The position numbers were made by a program, and so were the translations under genes. A stretch of DNA of 64,000 nt, taken from positions 36,721 to 100,720 of the forward strand of contig NW_026040159.1 of NCBI RefSeq assembly GCF_023343835.1, written 5' to 3'. The notes under the pieces are model-generated. The model searched no databases. It was not told the DNA's origin and saw only the letters and a list, made by a program, of their open reading frames with translations. Position 1 is the first letter of the stretch. Every line of letters starts with the position of its first letter. Source of the stretch: Lagopus muta. Lineage: Eukaryota; Chordata; Aves; Galliformes; Phasianidae. Positions 1 through 9,812 of the stretch are shown here, piece by piece.

Positions 1-360
1 CAGGCCTGATGGCGGCCGTGACGTTGGACGAGTCTGGGGGCGGCCTGCAGACGCCCGGAGGGGGGCTGAGCCTCGTCTGCAAGGCCTCTGGATTCACCTT
101 CAGCAGTTACCCCATGTTTTGGGTGCGACAGGCGCCCGGCGAGGGGCTGGAATTCGTCGCAGCTATTAGTGGTACTGGTAGTGGCACAGGCTATGGGGCA
201 GCGGTGCAGGACCGTGCCCCCATCTTGAGGGACAACGAGCAGAGCACAGCCAGCCTGCAGCTGAACACACAGGGCTGAGCACAGCGCCCCCTGCTGGTGC
301 GTTAAAGATGGTGCTGGTTGTGCTGGTGCTCGTGCTGGTCGCATCGATGTCGCTCCTGGG
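1..360 (+). pseudogene. IGHV: VH pseudogene 1 (5' edge of window)
   Basis: The window opens on the last bases of the leader-intron acceptor (CAG at 1-3), followed by the leader end GLMAA and a VH body in one frame. CDR1 region is SSYPMF and CDR2 is [14 protein letters not shown]3 reads [19 protein letters not shown], then decays: the frame hits TGA at 276-278 and the second conserved Cys is absent. A CTCF-type motif sits at 282-297. The D-like tail (about 301-357) is rich in Gly/Cys/Ala codons and ends IDVAPG in one frame. No RSS is visible. CDR2 is nearly identical to pseudogene 27, so the two are close paralogues. Confidence 0.9.
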
Positions 361-539
361 TTTTTTGTTTTCACCCAGAGCCCAGGTTGGGAGATCAGAG
401 ACCACTGGATGGAGCTGAGCTGAGAACAGACAGAACTCAGCTCGAATCTGCAGCAGGGAGCAAACAAGGATGGAACTGAGCACAGGGATGGGAGAAAATG
501 TGATGGAGAAGGTGGTGGAGATGGGGAGGGTGGTGAGGA
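361..539. other. VH 3' spacer
   Basis: Spacer after the D-like tail, containing the recurrent segment CTGCAGCAGGGAGCAAACA. The same spacer, with variations, flanks the hexamer satellite elsewhere (for example 1480-1612 and 22120-22289 on either strand). No gene or RSS is seen in it. Confidence 0.6.
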
Positions 540-772
540 TGGCCGTGGTCATGGTTATGCTTATGGTTATGGTCATATCCATGGTCATGGTTATGGTCAT
601 GGTCATCGTTATGGTCATGGTTATGGTTATGGTTATGGTCATGGTTATGGTCATGGTCATGGTTATGGTCATGGTCATGGTTATGGTCATGGTTATGGCC
701 ATGGTTATGGATATGGATATGGTCAGGGTTATGGTCATGGTTATGGATATGGATATGGTCGTGTTCACGATC
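540..772 (+). repeat. GGTTAT/GGTCAT hexamer satellite a
   Basis: Tandem hexamers GGTTAT and GGTCAT with GGATAT variants on the + strand. It is fused directly to the FR1 of VH pseudogene 2, so it replaces that gene's leader and start. Open frames across it (His-Asp, Met-Val or Gly-Tyr dipeptides) are only translations of the repeat. Confidence 0.9.
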
Positions 773-773
773 A

Positions 774-1100
774 TTGGAGGAGTCTGGGGGCGGCCTGCAG
801 ACACCCGAAGGGGGGCTGAGCCTCGTCTGCAAGGCCTCCGGATTCACCCTCAGCGATTATGCCATGCATTGGGTCCGACAGGCGCCCGGCAAGGGGCTGG
901 AATACGTTGCAGGTATTAGGAGTACTGGTGGTAGCACATACTATGGGTCGGCGGTGCAGGACCGTGCCCCCATCTCGAGGGACAACGATCAGAGCACGGT
1001 GAGCCTGCAGCTGAACACACAGGGCTGAGCACAGCGCCCCCTGGTGCCACGTGAAAAATGCTGGTAGTTGTGCTGGTTACTGTGGTTATGCTTATGGTGA
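774..1100 (+). pseudogene. IGHV: VH pseudogene 2, 5'-truncated
   Basis: VH body starting at [13 protein letters not shown] in FR1; the leader end and first FR1 residues are replaced by hexamer satellite. CDR1 is SDYAMH and CDR2 [12 protein letters not shown], with FR2 [16 protein letters not shown]3 ends in the decayed form with TGA at 1026-1028. The CTCF-type motif (1032-1049) is the short-linker variant CACGTGGCACCAGGGGGCGC on the complementary strand. A D-like tail with repeated GGTTAT-type codons runs to about 1100 and is followed by a degenerate heptamer CACAGGG. Confidence 0.88.
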
Positions 1101-1233
1101 CACGGCCGTCACAGGGCCACGTCTTCATCTGCAGCTGGGAAGCTTCCAGCTGGGGTGCAGAGCTGCATGCTGGGAGCAAAGAATTTCTGTCCCCAACAAG
1201 GCTGTGTCCATCACCATCCCCATTTCCATCCCC
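1101..1233. other. VH 3' spacer, type 2
   Basis: Segment beginning GGCCACGTCTTCATCTGCAG, followed by GGGAAGCTTCCAGC. Near-identical copies follow pseudogenes 15, 21, 22 and 26 (from about 15165, 20965, 22875 and 25880), so V unit and spacer duplicate together. No gene is seen. Confidence 0.6.
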
Positions 1234-1478
1234 ATAACCATAACCATGATCATAACCATGACCATAACCATGACCATAACCGTAACCATGACCATAATGA
1301 TGACCATGACCATGACCATGACCATAATGATGACCATAACCTTGACCACGACCATAACCATGACCATATCCATATCCATAACCATGACCATAACCATGAC
1401 CATAACCATGACCATGACCATAACCATGACCATATCCATATCCATATCCATAACCATGACCATAACCATGACCGCCTC
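1234..1478 (-). repeat. ATAACCATGACC hexamer satellite b
   Basis: Same hexamer family as array a but with the C-rich strand on +. It lies between the facing tails of pseudogenes 2 and 3. Confidence 0.9.
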
Positions 1479-1614
1479 CATCATCACATCCATCCCCACC
1501 CCTCCTAAGCAAAATTCTCTCCCCAGCTCCATCCCTGTTTGCTCCCTGCTGCAGATTTGGGCCGAGTTCTGCCCGTTCTGAGCCCAGCTCCATCGCCTGG
1601 CCTCCGATCTCTCA

Positions 1615-2006
1615 ACCAGGGCCGTGGGCGATGCCACCAAATCCAGGAGTGACGCCGGTGTGATTATCGCTACCAGCCCAACTACAACTGTAAGCACTTT
1701 TCGCGCAGTAATAGGTGGCGGTGTCGTCGGTCGTCAGGCTGTTCAGCTGCAGGGTCACCGTGCTCTGATCGTTGTCCCTCGAGATGGTGGCACGGTCCTT
1801 CACCGCCGACCCGTAGTATGTGTAACTACCAGCACTGTAGCTGATACCTGCGACGTATTCCAGCCCCTCGCCGGGCGCCTGTCGGACCCACTGCATGGTA
1901 TAACTGCTGAGGGTGAATCTGGAGGCCTTGCAGACGAGGCTCAGCCCCCCTCCGGGCGTCTGCAGGCCGCCCCCAGACTCGTCCAACGTCACGGCCGCCA
2001 TCAGGC
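1615..2006 (-). pseudogene. IGHV: VH pseudogene 3, intact FR3 with fused D
   Basis: One of five units with an undamaged V body. The acceptor CACAG ends at 2007 and the exon begins [17 protein letters not shown]1 is SSYTMQ and CDR2 [15 protein letters not shown]3 is complete ([11 protein letters not shown], second Cys present), and the frame continues into a Cys-containing D-like CDR3 ([13 protein letters not shown]) and TPGFGG without a stop through the V region. There is no first leader exon, promoter, J segment or RSS, so it cannot be expressed alone; it is best read as a gene-conversion donor able to supply CDR1 to CDR3. The copy departs from most others at KASRFT instead of KASGFT. Confidence 0.9.
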
Positions 2007-2061
2007 CTGTGGGGAAGGACAGACGGCGCTGATGGAGCCGCCAACACACGGCCTGGTGCAG

Positions 2062-2832
2062 CCAGGACCCATTCAGACCCCATAGAGACCCCATAAACAC
2101 CCCATAGACATCCCATAGAGACCTCACTGAGAGCCCATAGAGACCAGACTGAAACCCCATACAGACCCCATAAAAACCCCATAGACACCCCATAGAGACC
2201 CTATAAAGACCCCATAGACATCTCATAGACACCTCACTGAAACCCTATATGGACCCCATAGAGACACATAGAGACCCCATAGAGACCCCACAGAGAGCTC
2301 ATAGACACCCCATAGAGACCCCACTGAGACCCCATAGTGAGAAATCTATGGGGCTTCTTAGGTTCTTTTGGGGGTCTCTATGGGGTCTCTATGAGGTCTC
2401 TACGGGATGTCTATTGGGTCCCAAAGGAGTCTCAGTGGGGTATCTATGGGGTCTCTTTGGGGTCCCAAAGGAGCATCAATGGGGTCTCTATGGGGTCTCC
2501 CTGGGGTCTCTATAGAGTCACTAACGAGTATAAGTGGGGTCTCTATGAGGTCTCTATGGGGTCTCTATGGGGTCTCTACGGGGAGTCTATTTGGTCCCCA
2601 AGGAGTCTCAGTGGGGTCTCTATGGGGTCTCTATGGGGTCTCTATGAGGTCACTATGGGGTCTCTACGGGATGTCTATAGGGTCCCTAAGGAGTCTCAGT
2701 GGGGTCTCTATGGGGTCTCTATGGGGTCTCTATGGGGTATCTATGGAGTCCCTAAGGAATATCAGAGGGGTCTCTATGATGTCTATATGGGATATCTATG
2801 GGGTCTCTATGGGGTCTCAATGGGTCCTGGCT
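2062..2832. repeat. 11-bp minisatellite, polarity flip near 2340
   Basis: Tandem TGGGGTCTCTA units (variants 10-12 bp) filling the leader-intron position between head-to-head pseudogenes 3 (-) and 4 (+). Up to about 2335 the unit runs as CCCATAGAGAC, after it as GGGGTCTCTAT. The flip carries the core ATAGTGAGAAATCTATGGGG at 2334-2353. Confidence 0.92.
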
Positions 2833-2885
2833 GCACCAGGCCGTGTGTCAGCGGCTCCGTCAGCGCCGTCTGTCCTTCCCCACAG

Positions 2886-3240
2886 GCCTGATGGCGGCCG
2901 TGACGTTGGACGAGTCTGGGGGCGGCCTGCAGACGCCCGGAGGGGGGCTGAGCCTCGTCTGCAAGGCCTCTGGATTCACCCTCAGCAGTTACACCATGTT
3001 TTGGGTGCGACAGGCGCCCGGCGAGGGGCTGGAATCCATCTCAGCTATTAACAGTGCTGGTAGTAGCACAGCATACGCGTCGGCGGTGCAGGGCCGTGCC
3101 ACCATCTCGAGGGACAACGATCAGAGCACGGTGAGCCTGCAGCTGAACACACAGGGCTGAGCACAGCGCCCCCTGCTGGTGCGCGAAATGTTATGGCAGT
3201 GCTGCTGGTTGTTGTGCTGCTTTTGAGATCGATGAGCGCA
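2886..3240 (+). pseudogene. IGHV: VH pseudogene 4
   Basis: Begins at the leader-intron acceptor (CACAG ending 2885), with about 55 bp of conserved intron end upstream (GGTCCTGGCTGCACCAGG onward). CDR1 is SSYTMF and CDR2 [14 protein letters not shown]2 is [16 protein letters not shown]3 ([19 protein letters not shown]) runs into TGA at 3158-3160. CTCF-type motif at 3164-3179; D-like tail to about 3235. CDR2 is shared with pseudogene 17. Confidence 0.9.
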
Positions 3241-3334
3241 GATCAGGACATCAGCACCCAGGTGACATCAGTCGAGCTCTGATCTCTCAATCCGGGCTGT
3301 GGGTGACACAACTTAAATGCAGGGGCGACGTCGA

Positions 3335-3675
3335 TCCAACCAGCACAACCATAACAACAACCACTAGTAGCACCTTTCACACACCAGCAGGGGGCGCTGT
3401 GCTCAGCCCTGTGTTCAGCTGCAGGCTGGCTGTGCTCTGATCGTTGTCCCTCGAGATGGGGGCACGGCCCTGCACCGCTGCCCCATAGCTTGTGCTACTA
3501 CCAGTACTGTAAATACCTGCGAGCCACTCCAGCCCCTCGCTGGGCGCCTGTCGGACCCACATCATGCAATAACTGCTGAAGGTGAATCCGGAGGCCTTGC
3601 AGACGAGGCTCAGCCCCCCTCCGGGCGTCTGCAGGCCGCCCCCAGACTCGTCCAACGTCTCGGCCGCCATCAGCC
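3335..3675 (-). pseudogene. IGHV: VH pseudogene 5, frame variant of the decayed FR3
   Basis: Tail-to-tail with pseudogene 4. Leader end reads LMAAE instead of LMAAV. CDR1 contains an extra Cys (SSYCMM); CDR2 is [14 protein letters not shown]2 has [14 protein letters not shown]. The decayed FR3 is 2 bp shorter than in most copies, so the usual TGA is out of frame and translation runs to about 3377 ([13 protein letters not shown]). CTCF-type motif at 3384-3399; D-like tail 3335-3380. Confidence 0.9.
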
Positions 3676-3734
3676 CTGTGGGGAAGGACAGACGGCGCTG
3701 ACGGAGCCGCCGACACACGGCCTGGTGCAGCCAG

Positions 3735-4750
3735 GACCCATTGAGACCCCATAGAGACCCCATAGAGACCTCATAGAGACTCCATAGACATCGCATAGAC
3801 GCCCCTTAGAGACCCCATAGACATCCCATAGGGACCCCATAGAGACCCCACTGAGACCCCACTGAGACCCCACTGAGCACCCATAAAGACCCATAGAGAC
3901 CCCACAGACATCCCATAGATACCCCATGGAGACCCATAAAGACCCCATACAGACCCCATAGACAGCCCATGGAAAGCCGAATGAGACCCCAATGAGACCC
4001 CAATGAGACCCTGTAGAGACCCCATAGACACCCCACTGAGACCCCATAGAAACCCCATAGAGACCCATAGAGATGCCATTGAAACCCCATAGAGACCCTT
4101 AGAGACCTCATAGGGACCCCCTAAAGGCCCCATAGACATTCCATAGACACCCTATAAGCACCTCATAGAGACCCCATGCAGACCCCATAGAAACCCCATA
4201 GAAACCCCACTGAAACCCCATAGACACGCCATAGACATCCCATAGAGACCCCATAGAGACCCCTTAGAGACCCCATAGAGACCCTATAGAGACCCTATAG
4301 AGACCCCATAGACATTGCACTGAGACCCGATAGACACCCAATAGTGAGAAATCTATGGGGCCTCTTTGGGTCTTTAGGGGGTCCCTATGGGGTCTGTAAG
4401 GGTCTCTATGGGGTTTCAATGGCATCTCTATGGGTCTCTATGGGGTGTCTATGGGGTCTGTATGGGGTCTGTATGGGGTCTGTATGGGGTCTCATTTGGC
4501 TTTCTATGGGGTGTCTATGGGGTCTGTATGGGTCTCTATGGGGTATCTATGGGATCTCTATGCGGTCTCAGTGGGGTCTCTATGGGATGTCTATGGGTCT
4601 CAGTGGGGTGTCTATGGGGTCTCTATGGGATCTCTATGGGGTCTCTATGGGGTCTCTATGGGGTCTCAGTGGGGTGTCTATGGGGTCTCTAAGGGGTCTC
4701 TATGGGATCTCTATGGGGTCTCTATGGGATGTCTATGGGGTCTCAATGGG
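3735..4750. repeat. 11-bp minisatellite, polarity flip near 4340
   Basis: Leader-intron array between head-to-head pseudogenes 5 (-) and 6 (+). The flip core is CAATAGTGAGAAATCTATGG at 4339-4358, followed by GGCCTCTTTGGGTCTTTAGG. The right arm resembles 10510-11145 and, inverted, 12050-12590, so large pieces of the array are duplicated. Confidence 0.92.
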
Positions 4751-4811
4751 TCCTGCCTGCACCAGGCCGTGTGTCGGCGGCTCTGTCAGCGCCGTCTGTC
4801 CTTCCCCACAG

Positions 4812-5180
4812 GCCTGATGGCGGCCGTGACGTTGGACGAGTCTGGGGGCGGCCTGCAGACGCCTGGAGGGGGGCTGAGCCTCGTCTGCAAGGCCTCCGGA
4901 TTCACCTTCAGCAGTTATGACATGAATTGGGTCCGACAGGCGCCCAGCAAGGGGCTGGAATACGTTGCAGCTATTAGCAAAACTGGTAGTAGCACAGGCT
5001 ATGGGTCGGCGGTGCAGGGCCGTGCCCCCATCTCGAGGGACAACGATCAGAGCACAGTGAGCCTGCAGCTGAACACACAGGGCTGAGCACAGCGCCCCCT
5101 GGTGCCGCGCAAAGGAAGCTTATGGTTGTCCCGGTGCTTGTTGTGGTTACAATGCTGGTGCCATGGACGTCACAGTGCCC
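4812..5180 (+). pseudogene. IGHV: VH pseudogene 6
   Basis: Acceptor CACAG ends at 4811. CDR1 is SSYDMN and CDR2 [14 protein letters not shown]2 is [16 protein letters not shown]3 ends with TGA at 5084-5086. CTCF-type motif at 5090-5106 in the short form (CCCCCTGGTGCC). The D-like tail is followed by a perfect RSS heptamer CACAGTG at 5171-5177, but no nonamer stands 12 or 23 bp beyond it, so the signal is vestigial. The unit with its downstream satellite and pseudogene 7 is duplicated at 17001-18614. Confidence 0.9.
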
Positions 5181-5475
5181 AATTCCACGTGGGGAGCTTC
5201 CAGCTTGGAGGCAGAGCAAAAACAGTCAATAAAGAGTTGGAGCTGTGCTGGAATCACAGAATGGAGCCGTTCTGCAGGGGCCCTACGTCCCCTCATCCCC
5301 CCCCTGTTTCCCCCCATGGGGCTGAGAGAGGGGCTGGGCTCCGTGGGGACGCCGGGGCTCGGCTGCACGGTGGTGCTGTGTGGAGCTGTGGGGTGTGGGG
5401 ATGTGCTGGGCACGGACACGGCTCTGTCACTGTCACCACCACCATCAGCGTGTCAATAAACTGCCCCATATCTGT
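5181..5475. other. Spacer duplicated at about 17370-17664
   Basis: Unique-looking 300 bp between pseudogene 6 and satellite c. It holds TCAATAAAG (5226), GGAATCACAGAATGG, and a Gly/Cys-rich stretch ending GTCAATAAACTG. A near-identical copy follows pseudogene 17. The phrase ATCACAGAATGG resembles a CR1 retroposon signature, but the match is too short to call. No convincing coding frame. Confidence 0.5.
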
Positions 5476-5892
5476 ACCCATAACCATGACCATAACCATG
5501 ACCATAACCATGACCATAACCATGACCATAACCATGACCATAACCATATCCATAACCATGACCATAACCATGATCGTAACCATGACCATATCCATAACCA
5601 TGATCATAACCATGACCATAACCATGACCATAACCTTGATCGTAACCATGATTGTAACCATGATCATAACCATGATCATAACCATGATCATAACCATATC
5701 CATAACCATGATCGTAACCATGACCATAACCATGACCATGTCCGTATCCATAACCATCATCATAACCATGATCATAACCTTGATCATAACCATGACCATA
5801 ACCATGACCATAACCATGATCGTAACCATGACCATAACCATGACCATAACCATGACCATATCCATATCCATAACCCTGACCATAACCATGAG
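5476..5892 (-). repeat. ATAACCATGACC hexamer satellite c
   Basis: Longest hexamer block together with its duplicate at 17665-18088; contains GATCGTAACCAT and GATCATAACCAT variants. It sits between the facing tails of pseudogenes 6 and 7. Confidence 0.9.
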
Positions 5893-6029
5893 CGCCTCCA
5901 TCGTCACATCCATCCCCACCCCTTCTAAGCAAAATTCTCTCCCCAGCTCCATCCCTGTTTGCTCCCTGCTGCAGATTTGGGCCGAGTTCTGCCCGTTCTG
6001 AGCCCAGCTCCATCGCCTGGCCTCCGATC

Positions 6030-6420
6030 TCTTGGTCTGGGCTCAAGGTGACACCACCAAACCCAGGAGCGGCGTCGATACCATAAGCATTAGAACCATC
6101 ACCAGCAACACCAACCACCCAGCAGAAGTAGGTTGCCGTGTCCTCAGCCTTCAGGCCGTTCAGCTGCAGGCTCACCGTGCTCTGATCGTTGTCCCTCGAG
6201 ATGGTGGCACGGCCCTGCACCGCCGACCCATAGCTTGTGCTACTACCAGTGCTGCCAATACTTGCGACCCATTCCAGCCCCTCGCCGGGCGCCTGTCGCA
6301 CCCAAAACATGGGGTAACTGCTGAGGGTGAATCCAGAGGCCTTGCAGACGAGGCTCAGCCCCCCTCCGGGCGTCTGCAGGCCGCCCCCAGACTCGTCCAA
6401 CGTCACGGCCGCCATCAGGC
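6030..6420 (-). pseudogene. IGHV: VH pseudogene 7, intact FR3 with fused D
   Basis: Full V body from the acceptor at 6421 through [16 protein letters not shown]1 SSYPMF, CDR2 [12 protein letters not shown] and complete FR3 [14 protein letters not shown]3 is the cassette [19 protein letters not shown] followed by GFGG, shared almost exactly with pseudogenes 18 and 23. The frame stays open beyond the D-like region into the spacer and satellite. No leader exon 1, promoter or RSS. Likely a donor covering all three CDRs. Confidence 0.9.
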
Positions 6421-6477
6421 CTGTGGGGAAGGACAGACGGCGCTGACGGAGCCGCTGACACACGGCCTGGTGCAGCC

Positions 6478-7257
6478 AGGACCCATAGAGACCCCATAGA
6501 GACCATGTAGAGACCTCCTAGAGACCTCATAGACATCCCTTAGAGACCTCATAGAGACCCCACTGAGACCCCATAGAAACCCCATAGACATCCCCACTCA
6601 GACCCCAGACAGACCCCAGAGAGACCCTAAATAGATCCCATAGATTTCCCAATATGGGGTCTCTCTGGGGTCTGTATGGGATCTGTATGGGGTGTCTCTA
6701 GGGTCTCTATGGGACGTCTATGGGGTCTCTGTGGGGTCTGGATGGGGTCTCTATGGGGTCTCTATGGGGTCTCAGTGGAGTCTCTATGGGTCTCTTAGGG
6801 TCTCTATGGGATGTCTATGGGGTCTCCATGGGGTCTCTATGGGGTCTCTATGGGTCTCTATAGGGTCTGCATTGGGTCTCTATGGGGTCTCTCTGGGGTC
6901 TCAATGGGATGTCTATGGGGTCTCCATGGGGTCTCTATGGGGTCTCTATGGGGTGTCTATGAGATGTCTATGGGGTCTCTCTGGGGTCTCCATGGGGTCT
7001 CTCTGGGGTCTGTATGAGCTCTCTATGGGGTGTCTGTATGGGATCACTATGGGGTCTCTATGGGGTCTCTATGGGATGTCTATGGGGTCTCTATGTGGTC
7101 CCAGTGGGGTCTCTATTAGATCTTTAGGGGGTCTGTATGGGGTCACTATGGGATGTCTATGGGGTCTCCATGGGGTCTCTATGGGATGACTATGTGATGT
7201 CTATGGGGTCTCAGTGGGGTCTCTGTGGGGTGTCTACGGGGTCGCTATGGGGTCATC
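6478..7257. repeat. 11-bp minisatellite, polarity flip near 6650
   Basis: Array with flip core in inverted form, CATAGATTTCCCAATATGGG at 6639-6658. The right end joins the D-like tail of pseudogene 8 directly (GGGGTCATCAATGTAACC). The block 6660-7330 is repeated at 18958-19840. Confidence 0.9.
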
Positions 7258-7525
7258 AATGTAACCAGCACGGTGAACAGCATCACAATTAGCACCACTA
7301 CCACTAGCAGCAGCTTTCGCGCACCAGCAGGGGGCGCTGTGCTCAGCCCTGTGTGTTCAGCTGCAGGCTCACCGTGCTCTGATCGTTGTCCCTCGAGATG
7401 GTGGCACGGCCCTGCACCGCCGACCCGTATCTTGTGGTACCACCAGTGCTGCTGATACTTGCGACCCACTCCAGCTCCTTGCCGGGCGCCTGTCGGACCC
7501 ACAGCATCCCATAACTGCTGAGGGT
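7258..7525 (-). pseudogene. IGHV: VH pseudogene 8, truncated in FR1
   Basis: The V body is present only from FTLSSYGML onward: leader and most of FR1 are missing, and at about 7525 the sequence switches abruptly to 11-bp minisatellite. FR2 is [14 protein letters not shown] and CDR2 [14 protein letters not shown]3 is of the decayed type with the TGA; CTCF-type motif at 7324-7339. The D-like tail (7258-7323) is Ser/Gly-rich and abuts another minisatellite, so both ends are rearranged. Confidence 0.85.
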
Positions 7526-8277
7526 GAATCTATGGGTCTCTATGGGGTTTCAACGGCATGTCTATGGGTCTCATTGGGGTCTCTCCCTATGGCATCTCTA
7601 TGGTGCCCCTATGGGGTGTCTATGTGGTCTCTATGGGGTCTCAGCGGGGTCTCTGTGTAGTCTGTATGGGGTTGCAATGGGGTCCTTACGGGGTCTCTAT
7701 GGGTCTCTATGGGGTTTCAATGGCATTTCTATGGGTCTCAGTGGGGTCTCTCCCTATGGGGTCTCTATGGTGCCCCTATGGGGCATCTCTGGGGTCTCTA
7801 TGGGGTCTCAGTGGGGTGTCTGTGAGGTCTGTATGGGGTCACAATGGGGTCCCTACAGGGTCTCTATGGGTCTCTATGGGGTTTCAACGGCATCTCTATG
7901 GGTCTCAGTGGGGTCTCTCCCTATGGCGTCTCTATGGTGCCCCTATGGGGCATCTACGGGGTCTGTATGGGGTCTCAGCGGGGTCTCTGTGGGGTCTGTA
8001 TGGGGTCACAATGGGGTCCCTACGGGGACTCTATGAGCTCTCTATGGGGTCTCCATGGGGTCTCCATTGGGTCTCTATGGGGTCTGTATGGGGTCTGTAT
8101 GGGGTCTCTATTGGGTCTCTATGGGGTTTCAGTGGGGTCTCTTTGAGATGTCTATGGGGTCTCTATAGGGTCTCTATGGGGTGTCTATGGGGTATTTATG
8201 GGGTCTCTATGTGGTCCCAGTGGGGTCTCTATGAGGTCTCTACGGGGTCTCTTTAGGGTCTCTATGCGGTCTCAATG
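7526..8277. repeat. 11-bp minisatellite
   Basis: Single-polarity GGGGTCTCTAT array leading to the acceptor of pseudogene 9. It includes longer higher-order copies around CAACGGCATCTCTATGGG that recur three times (7555, 7718, 7888) and again near 13197. Confidence 0.9.
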
Positions 8278-8340
8278 GGTCCTGGCTGCACCAGGCCGTG
8301 TGTCGGCGGCTCCGTCAGCGCCGTCTGTCCTTCCCCACAG

Positions 8341-8705
8341 GCCTGATGGCGGCCGTGACGTTGGACGAGTCTGGGGGCGGCCTGCAGACGCCCGGAGGGG
8401 GGCTGAGCCTCGTCTGCAAGGCCTCCGGATTCACCTTCAGCAGTTATGGCATGCAGTGGGTCCGACAGGCGCCCGGCGAGGGGCTGGAATCTGTGGCCTG
8501 TATTACCAGCACTGGTAGTACCACAAGCTATGGGGCAGCGGTGGAGGGTCGTGCCCCCATCTCGAGGGACAACGAACAGAGCACAGCCAGCCTGCAGCTG
8601 AACACACAGGGCTGAGCACAGCGCCCCCTGCTGGTGTGCAAAAGCTGCTGCTAGTGGTAGTTGTGCTTATTGTGATGCTGTTCACCGTGCTGGTTACATT
8701 GATGA
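8341..8705 (+). pseudogene. IGHV: VH pseudogene 9
   Basis: Acceptor CACAG ends at 8340. CDR1 SSYGMQ and CDR2 [12 protein letters not shown], with a Cys as the first CDR2 residue. FR2 is [16 protein letters not shown]3 [20 protein letters not shown] then TGA at 8613-8615. CTCF-type motif 8619-8634. The D-like tail ends at the same minisatellite junction (ACATTGATGACCCCATAGCG) as pseudogenes 8 and 19. Confidence 0.9.
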
Positions 8706-8770
8706 CCCCATAGCGACCCCGTAGACACCCCACAGAGATCCCACTGAGACCCCATTGACACCCCACAGAG
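8706..8770. repeat. Short 11-bp minisatellite remnant
   Basis: About 65 bp of CCCATAGAGAC-type units joining the D-like tail of pseudogene 9 to the truncated start of pseudogene 10. Confidence 0.8.
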
Positions 8771-9165
8771 ACGTTGACGTTGGACGAGTCTGGGGGCGGC
8801 CTGCAGACGCCCGGAGGGGGGCTGAGCCTCGTCTGCAAGGCCTCCGGATTCACCTTCAGCAGTTACAACATGCAGTGGGTCCGACAGGCGCCCAGCAAGG
8901 AGCTGGAGTGGGTCGCAGGTATTGAGGATGATGGTAGTTACACATACTACGCGTCGGCGGTGGAGGGCCGTGCAACCATCTCGAGGGACAACGATCAGAG
9001 CACGGTGACCCTGCAGCTGGACGACCTGACGACCGACGACACCGCCACCTATTACTGCGCGAGAGGTTATGGCGGTGGCTGCGACGCTGCTGCTCAAGAT
9101 ATCGACGCCGACCTTGATTTGGTGCCCACTGAGGCATGGCGGTGTCCAGGCGCGGTGCTGTGATG
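8771..9165 (+). pseudogene. IGHV: VH pseudogene 10, intact FR3 with fused D, no leader
   Basis: Starts at TLDESGGG; the leader end and acceptor are replaced by minisatellite. CDR1 SSYNMQ, CDR2 [14 protein letters not shown]2 [16 protein letters not shown]3 is complete ([16 protein letters not shown]) and continues into a D-like CDR3 with one Cys ([16 protein letters not shown]), then runs to TGA at 9161-9163. This is the only + strand unit with an intact FR3 end. Confidence 0.9.
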
Positions 9166-9279
9166 CGGAGGCAAAAGTGGGGACGTCCTGGGTGCGGACG
9201 TGGGCTTCTGTCCCCTCTGCCACCACTGCTATTGTCACCATCACCTCCAAATCCATTTCCACGTCTTCCTGTCCAGACC
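9166..9279. other. Spacer before hexamer satellite d
   Basis: Segment GGAGGCAAAAGTGGGGACG through CCAGACCC; not seen elsewhere in the window in this form. No gene. Confidence 0.45.
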
Positions 9280-9366
9280 CATAACCATGACCATAACCAT
9301 GACCATAACCATGACCATAACCATGACCATGACCATAACCACGACCATGACCATGATCATGACCAT
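9280..9366 (-). repeat. Hexamer satellite d
   Basis: Short ATAACCATGACC block lying directly upstream of a leader-intron end (GGTCCTGGCTGCACC), the place normally held by 11-bp minisatellite. Confidence 0.85.
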
Positions 9367-9442
9367 CCACGTCTTTGTGGGTCCTGGCTGCACCAGGCCG
9401 TGCGTCGGCGGCTCCGTCAGCGCCGTCTGTCCTTCCCCACAG

Positions 9443-9812
9443 GCCTGATGGCGGCCGTGACGTTGGACGAGTCTGGGGGCGGCCTGCAGACGCCCGGAGG
9501 GGGGCTGAGCCTCGTCTGCAAGGCCTCTGGATTCACCTTCAGCAGTTACAACATGATGTGGGTGCGACAGGCGCCCGGCGAGGGGCCGGAATGGGTCGCA
9601 TGTATTAGCAGCACTGGTAGTGGCACAAGCTATGGGGCAGCGGTGCAGGGCCGTGCCCCCATCTCGAGGGACAACGATCAGAGCACGGTGAGCCTGCAGC
9701 TGAACACACAGGGCTGAGCACAGCGCCCCCTGCTGGTGCGCGAAACGTGCTACTAGTGGTTGTGGTGCTGCTTGTAGTGCTTGTGGTCACCACGCTGGTG
9801 AGATCGACGACC
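9443..9812 (+). pseudogene. IGHV: VH pseudogene 11
   Basis: Acceptor CACAG ends at 9442. CDR1 SSYNMM, CDR2 [14 protein letters not shown]2 [14 protein letters not shown] carries Pro instead of Leu. TGA at 9715-9717; CTCF-type motif 9721-9736. The D-like tail has repeated GGTTGTGGTGCT-type Cys/Gly/Ala codons and ends at a minisatellite junction near 9812. Confidence 0.9.

Noticed and set aside
5171-5210. Complete 12- or 23-RSS after unit 6
   Set aside because: Heptamer is perfect but the sequences 12 and 23 bp away (TGGGGAGCT, CAGCTTGGA) do not resemble the nonamer ACAAAAACC.
5240-5280. CR1 retroposon fragment (GGAATCACAGAATGG)
   Set aside because: Only about 12-15 bases resemble the CR1 phrase; the surrounding sequence does not continue the match.
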